The translations under genes were made by a program, and so were the position numbers. From NCBI RefSeq assembly GCF_040954645.1, contig NC_092806.1, forward strand, positions 111,335,231-111,399,230: a stretch of DNA of 64,000 bases, written 5' to 3'. Under the pieces are notes generated by a model. It made no database searches, was not told the DNA's origin, and was given only the letters and a program-made list of their open reading frames with translations. Positions 1-11,754 of this stretch are shown piece by piece. Numbering within the stretch: the first letter of the stretch is position 1; every line of letters begins with the position of its first letter. This DNA comes from Diabrotica undecimpunctata (Eukaryota; Arthropoda; Insecta; Coleoptera; Chrysomelidae).

Positions 1-39
1 AAGATGTTTTAAATAGTTGGAATAGGATGAAGTACTTTA

Positions 40-42
<3 letters not shown>

Positions 43-108
<66 letters not shown>
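43..108. repeat. (TA)n microsatellite
   Basis: An uninterrupted TA dinucleotide run of about 65 bp. Similar runs recur through the window, several touching LINE ends. Confidence 0.95.
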
Positions 109-110
<2 letters not shown>

Positions 111-169
111 GGGATTCTACAGTATTTACTGCCTTCCCTCGCTCAACCGTTACCATCTCTCTCTGTTTT

Positions 170-955
170 CCCATTCTCCATCGTTTAGACCTCTCTTACT
201 TTTGAGCGTCGTCTACTTTTGGCGGATTTTCGGGGTCGTCCTATTTTCCTCCTTCCTATGGGTCTCCATTCGGTTATTCTCTTTATCCATCTGCTGTCGC
301 TAGTTCTTCTTACATGTCCATACCACTTTAGTCTTTTTTGTTCTATATATGTTAGTATGTCTGTTTCTATTGATGTTCTTTGCTTTATTTCGTCATTACT
401 TCTCCTACCCATTCTTGTTACTCTGCAGCATCGTCGCAGGCATTATATCTCTGTTGCTACTATCTTACTGCTGGCTACTCTCTTACTATTTTTAGCCTTA
501 TATGTCATAATACTTCGTACTAATGTTTTATAAATCTGTTTTTGTCTTCATATTTAGGTGTCTATTTCACCATACTGAGTTAAGTTATCGGATTGCTAGT
601 TTGTCCTTATCTTTGTGTAATTTCTTCCTCTGTTGTTGCCTTTGTCGTGATTATAAACCCCAAGTATTTAAATTTATCTTTTCCTTTGATTATTACGTTG
701 TCATCAATCTCTAGATCTTCTATGTCTTCTTCACTTGTAGATAGGTACTCGGTTTTCGTGAGGTTGATATCTAGGCCAGCCTTGGTATATTCTTCTTGTA
801 GTTTCTTCATCATGTAGCTGATGTCGTTTTGGTCTTGTGCAATCACTACTTGATCGTTTGCAAAGATTAACGTATATAGGTATTCGTTCCGTACCGGTAG
901 TCCCATGCCTTCGCATTTACTTTTCCATGTAGTCAAGGCTTTCTCTAAGTGTATT
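170..955 (-). pseudogene. LINE family E reverse transcriptase, C-terminal half, degenerate
   Basis: Reading from 936 down to 607 gives the palm region of a non-LTR reverse transcriptase: an MGLPV segment, then LIFANDQVVIAQD where functional enzymes have FADD, then KFKYLGFI. Reading 412 to 185 gives the C-terminal tail typical of insect APE-type LINEs (RLKWYGHVRR, then GRRKIGRPRK). The stretch between is shifted and stopped. The second catalytic aspartate of the A-D-D box is replaced by Asn (FAND), so the copy is dead. The same family occurs at 2590-3440 and 40640-41100. Assignment to LINE RT is secure; the RTE/BovB-like clade label is inference. Confidence 0.82.
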
Positions 956-2270
956 TTGAATGGAGTACTTTAACCAGGTACTTAATATAGAGGAAGAAGA
1001 CTAAAACTTAAAAGACGAAAGATATGAGGTGAGAGGAACAGACGAGAGAGAAGAGGAACCACCGACGATTCTTGAAGTTAAAGATGCAGTTAAAAAGCTA
1101 GCCAGAAACAAATCCCGGAATAGATAATCTCCCAGTTAAACTGTATAAAGAAGGCGGCCATGCTACCACAATATCATTACAGCAGCTTATAACAGAAATA
1201 TGGATACAGAAATCCCCCCCTCCACAATGATTGGAATATTGAAAAACTTTGCACCATACACAAAAACGGAGATATCTTTCAATGCTCCAATTACAGAGGA
1301 AATATGATTTTAAATGCAGCGTATAAAATATTTTTCACAGTACTATATCACCGTATGGCACCATATGCAGAAAGGATAGTAGAAAATACCAGGCTGGTTT
1401 CAGAGGTGGTAAATCGACAATTCATCAGATTGCAACCCTAAAATAAATTTTGAAAAATCACATATTTGTTTAACCCCTGACTACAACCAGCCAGGGAGAC
1501 CCTCTCTCCTGTATACTGTTTATTCTGGCTCTGGAAAGAGTAATCACGTATGTCACAAATCACAACCACTGGTTCAATATAATAAATCAGTGCCAATCCT
1601 GGCCTATGAGATAATATCAATATTGTTGGGAGAAAGAAAAACGCTTTACGAGAAGCAATAAAATAATTAACATTAAAAGAATTGTTATAGAAAACGACGT
1701 CATCGAAGTAGTGAACGAATTTGTTTACCTGCGAGCGCTCCTTACCATTGAAAATAATACTACCGCAGACATAAACCGCAGAATTTGCACGGCCAACAGA
1801 TTTTATGTTGGGCTTAATCTCCTTCTTAAATCCACAATTATATCGACAAATACAAAAATTAAACTCTACAAAAAAATAATACGCCCAGTCCTAACATATA
1901 GTTCAGAGACCTGTACTCTAACAAAAAATAATAATGTTTCGAAAGAAAAGTACTTAGGCGAATCTATGGAGTAGAAAATGACAATGGAGTGTGGCGAAGA
2001 CGATACAACTTCGAACTTTATAGAATATACCAGGAACCTGATATCGTAAAACATATTAAGATAGGCCGTCTGAGGTGGATACGGCATGTAAAGCGGATGG
2101 AACAAACTGACCCAGCTAGAAAAACGCTCCTTGATAGATCCATTGATCAGAAAAGAAGAGGAAGACCCAGAACAAGGTTTCTTGATAACATCAAAAGCAT
2201 TTTACAAATTTTTGAGGAGGCTAGGACCTACGCAGGGTTGTATAGCCAGAATGATCATGATTACTAGTCT
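955..2270 (+). pseudogene. LINE family F reverse transcriptase, degenerate
   Basis: Starts abruptly with a WEYFNQVLN-like segment, the usual linker before the RT domain, then NPGIDNLPVKLYKEGG at 1110-1155 (RT box 0, here in a shifted frame). QGDPLSCILF-like codons near 1490-1525 are the box preceding the catalytic loop; the FADD loop itself is not readable. Frame 1711-1974 gives the thumb and connection region (NEFVYLRALLTIE, then RPVLTYSSETCTLT), and 1989-2267 gives the tail with GRLRWIRHVKRMEQ and RRGRPRTRFLDNI. Many shifts and stops show an old, inactive copy. It meets the family E copy head to head near 955. A second copy of this tail is at 8545-8828. Confidence 0.78.
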
Positions 2271-2589
2271 TGATAAACTAACACACAGTTGTTATCTGTA
2301 ATTTATTTTAAACTAAATTAGGTACTTATTCAAGTAATTCTAATTAGCATCCCATAGTTATTTCTGGAAGAAGAACTTCATAAACTGGCGTTTCGAGTTT
2401 CTGTATTTAATTTTCACTAACAATATTGCACTAGAACTACACCATTGCACTGGGTCAAATGGCTTCCTTCCTTTAAGTCTTCTGTTGGTTGACACATTGT
2501 TAGGAAGCTTCAGCAAGTCGTTAAAGTGGAGGCTAAATCTCTTTTCTTTCTTCTTTGCAAACGTCTTGACTTCTTCTTTGACTATAATA

Positions 2590-3440
2590 TAGATCAGGCT
2601 TTGAAAAGATGGTATAAAAAATGCGGAACAATGGGCATTCCATTACGAGAGAATATATTACATGCACTACTTTTTGCGGACAATTAAGTCATTTTTGCAC
2701 AAGACATGGAGAACATGAAATATTTTATTATTTAAAGAGATTAAAGGAAGAATAGAGCGATGGGGACTCAAGATAAATATGTGTAAGACCGCTTACTTAT
2801 GTATTGGATCTGAGGTTGCAGATTTAAACTTAAGTTTAGAAAAATAGATTATTAAGAGTTGTTGAGACTTTTATGTATTTAAGGTCAATAATAAGCAGAG
2901 ATGTTACCTGCATGAAAGATATAGAAATGAAAATAGCACGCACAAAACAGGCTACAAAATCGATCTATAGAGTGATATGGAACAACACTCTAACCAAAAA
3001 AAAAAGGATCATTCAAAGCATAGCGATGAATATTACCCTATATGGAGCGGAAGTGTGGCCAATGACAGCATCAATACGAAATAAGATAAGAACAGGAGTA
3101 AGAACTGGACTTTATGAGAAAAAGTTTACAAATTACCAGTCGGATAGAATAAAAATAGAGGAAATATGGAGTAGAAAGAAAGTAGAATTGTTAATTACAA
3201 AAAAGTTAAAAGTGGTATGGGCATGTGTAAAGAATTTTAGAGTACAGGTGACTGAAAAGAATATTGGACTAGAACCTGCCGGGAAAAAGACAAAGAGGAA
3301 GAATTGCTACAAGATGGAAAACATACATAGTAAATGCTATGATAGATAGAGATATCAGAGAAGATGAATGGTATAAACTGATGAAAAGGACGAAAATAGA
3401 CAGAAGAAGAATATGTGTTTGGTTGTTTATGCAACGTAGA
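2590..3440 (+). pseudogene. LINE family E reverse transcriptase, C-terminal part
   Basis: From about 2600 the frame reads GTMGIPLRENILHALLFADN followed by a stop and VIFAQD. This is the palm motif, with the second catalytic Asp changed to Asn. 2873-3349 continues with a YLRSIISRD block, WNNTLTKKKR and LYGAEVWPMT, the connection region shared with the minus-strand copy at 40640-41100. The C-terminus is frameshifted. The copy is 5' truncated, lacking endonuclease and the first RT boxes. Confidence 0.78.
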
Positions 3441-3449
3441 GTGTTTACA

Positions 3450-4368
3450 TACAAAAATATATATAAAATATAGATAGTTATGGAATCTTATCGTTGAAGG
3501 ATATGACGAATGGAGTATTTAAATAAAATTAAAGAGTATCATCGAAAGAACAGATCTATTATTTATTAAAATTTCATTATTTAAATGATAAATAAATTTA
3601 TTAATTAACGTGGTTCTACACTCACGATCTAAAGGTTGGGTAAATATTGGTCAATCTTGCACAACAAAGGTGCCTTCTTATACAAGAAAAATAATAATAT
3701 TTTATACTAGATAAGTAGACGCAAGGATTTCAAATGTCTTATCTCCTTCAGCTAATAACATTAGTAATTCATAATATATCTCGATTACCATGACAACATA
3801 ACTTCCGATATATTTGAAGACTGGTTTAAAAATAAGTTAATACCCAACATCCTCTTAATAGTTAAGTAGTTATCGATAATATTTATGCTATCATAGCAGG
3901 CAATTAAATCAAGTTCCCAGTTCAAGCGATAAGAAAATTACAATACAAAAATAAGTACTTATATAAGAATTTTATTTATTTTAATATAGCTAATACGAGG
4001 AACGATTTATTGGAGATTTTAAGACGTTTCGTATTGAAGGAAGAATTACGCTGCAAATACGGTCAAACGGTTTTAATAATTTCGCCATCATACTGTTTAG
4101 TTATCCTAATCCCAATCCCAACTTTGAATAGTTTTTCCTTAGTAATTTTCCTATACATCGTATAGAAAATATCATCGTCAGTTTAAAAGACGACAGTGAT
4201 AGTGACACAGATTTGATATAATACCTATGTGATGTGATATTTACAATTAAAATTATTTTCTAATTTTTTAATATAAAATTTTAATAAATAAAAATTGATA
4301 GTGAAAATCCCTATACAGCATAGTTTAAAAAAAAATCTTACAATACAGTAAAAACTAATTTAAAATTA
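3450..4368. other. No gene seen
   Basis: AT-rich sequence with no reading frame resembling a known protein and no obvious repeat partner in the window. Confidence 0.6.
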
Positions 4369-4771
4369 TCAGGAATAAAATAGTCTAGTCGTCAGAGAGT
4401 TGACCCCTAAAAATCCTACAAACAAGCTGAATTTTGCCGAGAATATTAGTTTTGGGACCCCAAAAAGATGCAAAAAGTTTACAATTTTTACTCTTAGGCT
4501 TTCAGCTAAAAACCTAGAGGGGTAAAAATGCAAAAAAATCGATTTACTAAGAATCTGTACATTGTAGAACAAAATATTTTAAACAAAAAATGTAGCCGAG
4601 ATAATTTTAAACAAAAATGTGTATAAGCACTTTTTGTGTAGAATAAATCGTTCTCTCAGAAACAACGCTTGAAGCGACCGTCGATTTTGATTATCAGTTA
4701 CGTGGGCGAAATCAATGTTCAATATAATTTGTATCAGCCCGATGCGCGACGGTAAAAATTCGATATCTTTT
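4369..4771 (+). repeat. Dispersed non-coding repeat R1, copy 1
   Basis: This stretch aligns in the same orientation with 24841-25235. Shared landmarks include ACTAAGAATCTGT, ATGTAGC(C/T)GAGA, CACTTTTTGTGTA, CGCTTGAAGCGAC and GACGGTAAAAATTCGATAT. The copies differ by many substitutions and small indels. I see no coding capacity or clear terminal repeats; the right end of this copy is cut by a LINE D fragment. The class is unknown; it could be the non-coding part of a larger element. Confidence 0.8.
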
Positions 4772-5310
4772 GATCCAAGTGTCCTAACCATTTTCTTCTA
4801 ATGTTTGCACTTCTCTTTCGATCTCTCAGCGTATTTCCTGTATTTCTTCTCAGTACTCCCATCTCTACCGTTTCCAGTAGCCTTTGCGTTGTGGCTGTGT
4901 CGGGTCTTGTTTCTGAGGCATAATATGTCATTATTGGTCTTACACTGGCTTTATAAATTTTTCACTTCATCTCAGTGTTAATCCAGTCTATTTGCAGTCA
5001 GTAAGACACCCTGACAGTCTATTTGCTTTTTTTAATTGATCTCTCACTTCTTGGTCCAAGTCTCCACAGCTGGACAGTGTATTCCCAGGTATTTTATTTC
5101 CATTACTTGTTCAATACTAATGCCATCAATTTCTATTTTACATCTGGTTGGTTCTTTATTGACTACTTTTGTTTTAGTTTTCTGAGATGGGATTGTCATA
5201 TTAAATTCTTTTGCTCTGATGTAAAATCTGTGGACCAGTTTTTGCAGACTATCTTCATCTTGGGCTATCAATATTGCGTCGTCTGCGAAAGAGAGTATTT
5301 TTATTTTTTT
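4772..5310 (-). pseudogene. LINE family D reverse transcriptase fragment
   Basis: On the minus strand, 5310-5255 reads ILSFADDAILIAQDEDS with an intact FADD catalytic loop. It continues through 5044 with a CKIEIDGISIEQVMEIKYLG segment. 4931-4734 gives the downstream connection region YASETRPDTATTQRLLE and a GNTLRDRKR motif, degenerate at its end. Both ends are truncated. The same family appears at 16860-18700, 34045-34300 and 53590-54100, all also on the minus strand. Confidence 0.8.
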
Positions 5311-6040
5311 TCAACATCTAATTAATAGGACTACCACAACTTGTGATGAATATGGCCTTAAGCTAAACACTGCAAAGACAAAGGTGATGGTCGTCAGTAA
5401 AACGCCAATACAACCGGAAGTGGTAACAGCTTATGGTGAATAACAGTATCACTTACCTTGGTTGTAATCTAAATGAGAACTAGGAGATGAGCAAAGAAAT
5501 AAGAATACGGATAGAGAAGGCCAGAGCTGCATTCTTTAAGATGAAGAAACTGTTATGTGGAAACAATATTACTTTAAGTCTGAAAATTAGATAAGTGAGA
5601 TCTTATGTGTTCTCTACTCTTTTATATGGTGTCGAAGGTTGGACTTTGACGGATACACTTCTCAAGAAACTGGAAGCCTTTGAAATCTGGGTGTATCGGA
5701 GAATCCTGCGAATAAGTTGGGTGGATAGAGTTCGTAACGAAGCTGTTTTGCATCGGATGGGAAAAGTTACGGAAGTCGTCAAAACAGTTAAAAATCGCAA
5801 ACTTGGATATTTTGGAAATATTATGCGCCACTCAAAGAGATACAATATACTCCATTTAATAATACAAGGCAATGTAGACGAAAGAAGTGGGCTAGGTCGA
5901 AGAAGAACGTCATGGCTTAGAAACCTGAGAGATTGGTTTAACAGATCCTCTGCATCCCTTTTCCGAGCTGCTGTCAACAAAATTACTATCGCCAATTTGA
6001 TAGCCAACGCTCGATAATCGAGCTCGGCACATGAAGAAGA
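5311..6040 (+). pseudogene. LINE family A reverse transcriptase, C-terminal third
   Basis: Begins just after the RT catalytic loop with CDEYGLKLNTAKTKVMVVSK near 5335-5400. After a damaged stretch, 5595-6017 reads the connection and tail: TLLYGVEGWTLT, LEAFEIWVYRRILRISWV, RKLGYFGNIMRHSKRY and GRRRTSWLRNLRDW, ending FRAAVNKITIANLIANAR. A GAAGAAG-rich 3' end near 6030-6040 matches the 3' ends of the other family A copies. 5' truncated. It joins a Ty3-type integrase immediately at its 3' side. Confidence 0.82.
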
Positions 6041-6041
6041 T

Positions 6042-7101
6042 CATGATGATCCTACAGCTGTTCATTTAGGTGTCTTTAAAACCCTTTCTAGAATTTCAGA
6101 ATTGTATTACTGTCCTAAAATGAGATCTTTTGTTGTGAACTATATTCATAAATGTAAAGTTTGTAGTAACTTACCTCCAGCTGGTCTTATGGGGGCAATA
6201 TCGTGATATTAATTTTCCTTTTCAGTTTTTATCTGCTGATTTGCTTGGTCTATATCCTGGATATAAAAATGGAAACCGTTATCTTCTAGTTGTTGTTGAC
6301 TGGTTTACAAAGTTCATGTTTGTACATCCTTTGGCTAATGCTACTTCTAAAGCTATTGTCAAATTTATTGAAAATCAAGTTTATCTTATTTTTGGTGTAC
6401 CACAGATCTTTGCAGTTGATAATGGAAAACAATTTGTTTCCAAAGATTGTAAAACTTTGATGGAAAAGTACAAGGTAAAAAAAATTTGGTACACTGCTAA
6501 ATACTTTCCTCAGATTAATCCTACTGAACGAGTTAATAAGATGATTGTTACTGCAATTAGGTCTTTTATTCAGGACAATAATAAAGATTGGGACAAGGAA
6601 ATTTTTAAAATAGCCCAAGCGATTCGTCTAGCTAAACATAAAGTGACAAAATTTTCTCCTTCATTTTTAACGTTTGCTGGAAATGTTCCTGTTGATGGTT
6701 CATTCTTTGGTGATATTAAAGAAACATCTAATAATCTTGTTAATATTAACAATAAATTGTTTGATCCCAAGCCCTTACAGAATATTTCTCCCATCTTTAA
6801 TGAAGTTCAGAAGAGAATACGTCACTCTTACAATACCAACACTAAACGCTACAATTTACGTAGACGTGATGTAAAATTTCATGTAGGTGACAAAGTCTGG
6901 AAGAAAAATAACATCCTTTCAAAAGCTGTGGATGTTTTTTCTGCTAAATTAGCTCCCAAATTTATTCCGTATATTATACATAAAGTTTTAACTCCATTTG
7001 TATATAACCTTAAGGATCTAGATGGTAAAGACCTTGGTAATTTTCATGTGCAAGATATTAAGTTAGATGTCACTGATTCTAGTGATGATGAGTCTCAATA
7101 A
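6042..7101 (+). pseudogene. Ty3/gypsy-type integrase, 5' truncated, one frameshift
   Basis: A retroelement integrase, which would join element cDNA to host DNA. From 6042 the frame reads HDDPTAVHLG, then KCKVCSN, giving the H-H-C-C zinc-binding module. A frameshift near 6195-6205 moves into the long frame, where SADLLG carries the first catalytic Asp (about 6236), AVDNGKQF the second Asp and NPTERVNK the catalytic Glu. The C-terminus (GDKVWKKNN, then FHVQDIKL) resembles the chromatin-proximal tail of gypsy integrases. The protease, RT and RNase H that should precede it are absent; the upstream sequence is a LINE 3' end. The catalytic core looks intact apart from the shift. Confidence 0.85.
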
Positions 7102-7969
7102 TGTCGTATAATATGGTAAAGCATTATCTTTTTTTATTTTATCTCTTTATATTTTGATATTTGTCTAGTTGTGATAAACATGTTAATCTTATTTATTTGA
7201 CAATACCCTAACTGTTTACATATTTCTATTATTTTACTTTGGGTACTTGTTTTTAATTATAATACAATTAAAAGCCTCATCCAGGACTTTGTGTATGACA
7301 ACACGGTTTGTTGCATACATACATAGTGTTTTAGTTTTTCTATAATAGGATGCATAAGGAGTTTTTATGCCAGATTATATGAATCTGTGTTCTATTTTGG
7401 TCTTCTAGAGACAATTAATATACCGTAGGTAGGTATATATATTTTTTGGATGATGTGTTTTTTCTTATTTCTGTTGGAGTAAAAATAATTCTATGCAATC
7501 TACTTTTAGAAATCTGGTGTAAAATTATGGCGCTTTGAAGTTTAATTGTAGTATACCTACTTTTACTTGTTTTCTTTTATCTTTTGTAAACTATATTTAT
7601 GCAGTAATTTATTCTTTTGTGTAGATCCCTGGTTTATATTTAGTGAGAATAACATTTCTTATGTATCATTATCTTATTTTCATTAGTAACTTACTCTTAG
7701 TCCTCTTAGACTGGCTTTATGCAGTTACTATATCTCTTTTGTGTAGAACCTTGTATTATTTGACATATGAAGTAAAGTTTATATGTATTTTAGGCATTTT
7801 GAACGTCCGACTCTCCATCTTTCAAAATTCTGTGAAAATTTTTGAGCACTCCGGTAGTGTAACAATCTCAAAATATCTTCTCTGAATTTCCCGCCATTTC
7901 TCCCTGTAGGTTTTATAGGTTTCTCCATGATTTCGAAACTTCTGATTCCTAATCTGATCATTAAAACCC
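7102..7969. other. Possible 3' non-coding/LTR region of the Ty3 element
   Basis: AT-rich sequence after the integrase stop. The 3' LTR should lie here, but no second copy exists in the window to define its ends. Two loosely similar segments occur (about 7595-7630 and 7715-7750, both with TTATGCAGT and CTTTTGTGTAGA). Nothing else is recognised. Confidence 0.35.
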
Positions 7970-8113
7970 TTCTTGCGCTTTCGTCCTTTCTTTCTTGTTG
8001 TGGGAATCGATCATCGTTCTTGCGCTTGCATTCTCTTTCTTCCTGTTTTTGAGATCAATTACTCTTTTGCGTTTTCGTCCATTTCTTTTTTATTCCTGAG
8101 ATCCATCCTGCAC
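7970..8113. repeat. Tandem repeat, three imperfect units of about 48 bp
   Basis: Units at 7970-8016, 8017-8064 and 8065-8113 each start TTCTTGCGCTT or TTTTGCGTTTT, carry a pyrimidine-rich middle (TCTTTCTTCCTG-like) and end with GAGATC or GAATCGATC. Units differ by several substitutions. No coding frame is conserved. Confidence 0.65.
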
Positions 8114-8544
8114 CAAACAATATTTTCCACTATAATGTAAAACACGGAATTTGCACCAGATACAATTAGTCAATCACATATAGATCATGTGATGTAAAAT
8201 ATGTTATCTGGAGCAGTTACCACTTTTTACTTTAGATAAACTCATGACATGTACTTAAATTGTTGTTATGTTACTCACCTCAGTGTCACTACTATTTGCG
8301 CTGGGATTATAATCCGTCTCCTCATTGGTTGAGTTGGGACCATGTTGTAATGAAATTTCGTCACATTGTGGACACCACAATCTTCAAAAAAATTGTTGTC
8401 TGAACCGGTAATGGCAGCCATTTTTTTACACATGCCATATTTTGCATACTTACAAGCGTAAATACCATCTTTTAGACAATTAAAATAATGCCATATTTTA
8501 GTGATTTTTGGTAAAACGTCAAATACCAGGTTTTACTTAATTAT
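8114..8544. other. No gene seen
   Basis: AT-rich, no convincing frame and no repeat partner found in the window. Confidence 0.55.
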
Positions 8545-8828
8545 AATCATGGCGTCTTCAACATTGACATGCTAGGTGTCTGATGTGGATAAGGCATGTA
8601 ATGCGGATAGAACAAAATGACCCAGCTAGAAAAACGCTTCTTGATAGATCCATTGGCCAGAGAAAAAGAGAAGGATCCAGAATAAAGTTTCTTAATAACA
8701 TCGATAAAGACATGAGAAATATAGGAATACGTGATTGGCAAAGGAAAGCGATAGATAGGAACGACTGAAGAGAAATTATTGAGAGGCTAGGACCCATGCA
8801 GGGTTGTTAAGCCAGAATGATGATGATG
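8545..8828 (+). pseudogene. LINE family F 3' tail
   Basis: 8583-8768 reads MWIRHVMRIEQNDPARKTLL and SIGQRKREGSRIKFLNNI, collinear with the tail at 1989-2267 (WIRHVKRMEQ and DPARKTLLDRSI). It then runs into a short GATGATGATGATT end, the typical 3' terminus of this LINE group. About 280 bp, strongly 5' truncated. Further evidence of inactivity is an early stop upstream of 8583. Confidence 0.8.
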
Positions 8829-9398
8829 ATTAACTTCTTCTTAAGTGTCAATCCTTTTGTCATCCTCTTTACATTTTGAAATCGTGTTTGCTATCTCTTT
8901 TAAATCTCCTACCATTATTGCGGTTAGTTTCATTTTATTTGCAGGGTCATCTCAAATATTCCATTTTTGTAGTAATGTTTGTTTTAATTAGTTTTGGTAA
9001 TGTTCCACACCTTTACATCGTATTATGAACTGTACCCTTATATAATATAATTGTATTGTCTTTGTTTTCCGCAATACGGAAAATTAAGAAAGATTTCAAA
9101 CACAAGCTAATGAAGTAGCAGACTACCCAAACCACTGAAGATGAGAAATATACATTTCTAAATAAAGTTGAAAACTAAGTGTATGAGACAACAATACGAT
9201 CCGTTATAGAGTACACTTTACAGGAATAAAACTACCCAGATGAACAACAGAGATAAAAGTAGTGAAAGGAAAAAACAGCAAAACTTTATATGATAGATAA
9301 AAAAGTGGAAATATTAGAATTTAGTGCAAGATACAATAAAATAAATTGAATACAATGGAATAAACGTATTTATACAATATCGCAAACAAAATAATAAG
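8829..9398. other. Unassigned AT-rich stretch
   Basis: Contains only short scraps of open frame. It is the left flank of the LINE A insertion at 9410-9832, and the same sequence resumes after 9843. Confidence 0.5.
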
Positions 9399-9843
9399 AA
9401 TATCAAGTCTTCTTCTTCTTAAAGTTCCATCTCCTATCGGAGGTTGGATATCATAACGGCTATGGTCACTTTATTGACTTCTGCTCTGAAAAGTTGTAAT
9501 GAACTACAGTTAAACCATTCTCTAAGGTTCCTCAGCCAGGAGATGTGTATTCTTTCTATGCTTCTTCTTCCTTGGATCCTTCCTTGCATAATAATTCTCA
9601 GCAGCTCATATTTTTCTCCTCTGGTTACGTGACCCAAATACTCTAGTTTTCTTCTTTTTATGCTGTTTATAATTTCTAACTCCTTATTTAGACGTCGTAG
9701 TACCTCAGCATTGGTAATCCTTTGAACCCACTGAATTTTTAATATTCTTCTGTAACACCACATTTCGAACGCTTCTATTTTTCTTATGTGTTGTTTCTTC
9801 AATATCCAAGCTTCCATTCTGTATAGTAAGATAATATCAAGTC
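9399..9843 (-). mobile_element. LINE family A, 5'-truncated insertion with 11-bp target duplication
   Basis: The insertion proper is 9410-9832. On the minus strand 9817-9434 reads IRKIEAFEMWCYRRILKIQW, RKLEYLGHVTRGEKYELL and HISWLRNLREW, the same tail as at 5595-6017, 16492-16785 and 33089-33670. It ends with a 3' region whose plus strand starts TCTTCTTCTTCTT. The flanks carry AATATCAAGTC at 9399-9409 and again at 9833-9843, an exact 11-bp target-site duplication. Only the last part of RT is present, as expected from incomplete reverse transcription. Confidence 0.85.
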
Positions 9844-9969
9844 AGTTCGTCAATAACATAAAGAAGCATTAGGTGACCTAAAAACACTGCTTTGGCCGTC
9901 TAGAAAATACAGAAGCTTAAACAGGCACTTTGCCTAATAATAAGAATGAAGAAGAGGGTAAGAGCTCAT

Positions 9970-10115
9970 CATCATTGGCTCTACAATAAATAGTAAGCTT
10001 TGGCCTGTTTTAGGATTAGCTTCCATTTCTTCCTATCCTTATTAACGGCTCCATCTTCTTCATTAAGTGGCCTAGACACCACAGCCTAATTATTTTGATA
10101 GATGTACCAATACTA
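9970..10115 (-). pseudogene. LINE 3' end scrap (family F-like)
   Basis: The minus strand reads EEDGAVNKDRKKWKLILKQA then a KAYYLL segment and a CCAATGATGATGAGC end. This matches the C-terminal tail and GATGATG terminus of the F-type LINEs (ARTYAGLYSQNDHDY at 2221-2267). Only about 145 bp remains. Confidence 0.55.
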
Positions 10116-10218
10116 GGTTTACTAGGTATAATGGCAAAAAAGCTCAAAATTATAGCGCCTACGCCATAAGCCGTTTTTTACAGCTAAACTTTCTTTATCG
10201 TTTTTTGTCATCACTTGT

Positions 10219-10243
10219 TATTCATTCATTCATTCATTCATTC
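10219..10243. repeat. (ATTC)n microsatellite
   Basis: About six units of TATTC/CATTC tetranucleotide repeat. Confidence 0.85.
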
Positions 10244-10362
10244 GTTATCAATTGTTATTCATTCACGTTTCTGAAGGGCTTGATAAGTTTTGAATATCAA
10301 TATTTTCGTTCTTTTTTTAACTATGTTTGATGTTAAATATTTCTTTAATCCATAGCATACTT

Positions 10363-10363
<1 letters not shown>

Positions 10364-10413
<50 letters not shown>

Positions 10414-10419
10414 AATATA

Positions 10420-10461
<42 letters not shown>
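10364..10461. repeat. (TA)n microsatellite, interrupted
   Basis: TA run with two TTTATA interruptions near 10401-10430. Confidence 0.9.
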
Positions 10462-10465
<4 letters not shown>

Positions 10466-11754
10466 TATAAATACATATATTTCTTTTTTGTTACAAACCA
10501 AACATAAAATATAAAATGAAGACAGAGTCTGTGTAAACTGAGTGTACCCCTTTGTTGACGCCACTGTCTGAGCATTGTACTTTCGAAAGCACTATTTACA
10601 GTTTAAGACAACTGAATAATAATGGTCTCTTAAGAAACTTAATGAAGGAATTTGTTAAACAAAAGAACACTTTGACAGATTTATTTTGTTTATTATGTCT
10701 TTTCGGTGCTTGACAATACAATGAATTGTCAGGTGCTACGCAGGAGGGAATTGTTTGGAAAAAGTAGCTCGAACTCAAGTGTGTGTAAGATATATCAACG
10801 AGTCAAATGCTTTTTTTTCTCTCTGCTAAATCATATGAGGCTTATGACCTTTCATATACTAAAAAAATTTTGAATACTTAACGTTCTAGTTTTTAGAACT
10901 TCTCATTTAAATTACAGTGTTTTGTCATTGTCTTTAGTTTCAAGACAAATAGGAATTGACATACTACTGGAAGAACTGTTCAAACGCAAATTATGAAACT
11001 TATAACAGAGAAAGTATTAACATAATCTCCAAATCTAATTAGCCATCAAATAAACGAAAATAAAAGTAGAACAGAAATAAAATGTATGTTGAAATACTAA
11101 ATATCAGAAATTTTCGTACAAAATACATATTTTAACAAATTTTCAGTAAAATTCTTTAAAAATTTTTAATAATAAAAATTATTCCAACTAAACTGTTGTT
11201 AAATAATGAAAATGCTAATCATTTTCATAAGGTGGTTTCAAAACAATATCAACTGAATAATTATAACCTATAACTAATAGTTCACAAGTTCACAATACTT
11301 ATCAAAAACGATAAGAATTGATATAATACTAAAATAAATAGACAAAAAATATATTTTCATACCTTCATTGGTCATTTACGTATGATCACTAAAAAAAAAA
11401 CCTACAGATTATTTAGACTCCACAAACGTGCTGTTAAAACATGCACTATTAAACAAAAAACATAAAAAAACATTAGCAATATTTATAACATAGAACTATT
11501 AAAGTGGGTAACTGGTAGATACTCATTTGCGATCCCTGTAGAAGACAAATCTACTTTAGGAATAGCAAACCTGCCCTCGCGAACTGATGGTTTTATTCCT
11601 AAATACCTTTTTCCCCAGGAAACCATGTCTCAGCCCATATAATTTCTGTCTATAGTGTTCTTTTCCTCCCCTTCCTATCCAACAAGAATATGGAGAAAAG
11701 CAAATGCAAAAAAAATCCGTAAATTAAGGTGGAAGCTATCGTTCTAAATTCTGA
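10462..11754. other. No gene seen
   Basis: AT-rich sequence without a recognisable protein or RNA. A modestly GC-richer patch at 11560-11700 leads into the LINE B copy and may be its leader. Confidence 0.5.

Noticed and set aside
5603..6007. 134-codon minus-strand open frame
   Set aside because: Antisense to the LINE A tail, which has clear family matches on the plus strand.
7102..8540. 3' LTR of the Ty3 integrase element
   Set aside because: Expected by position, but no matching second LTR exists in the window, so boundaries cannot be supported.
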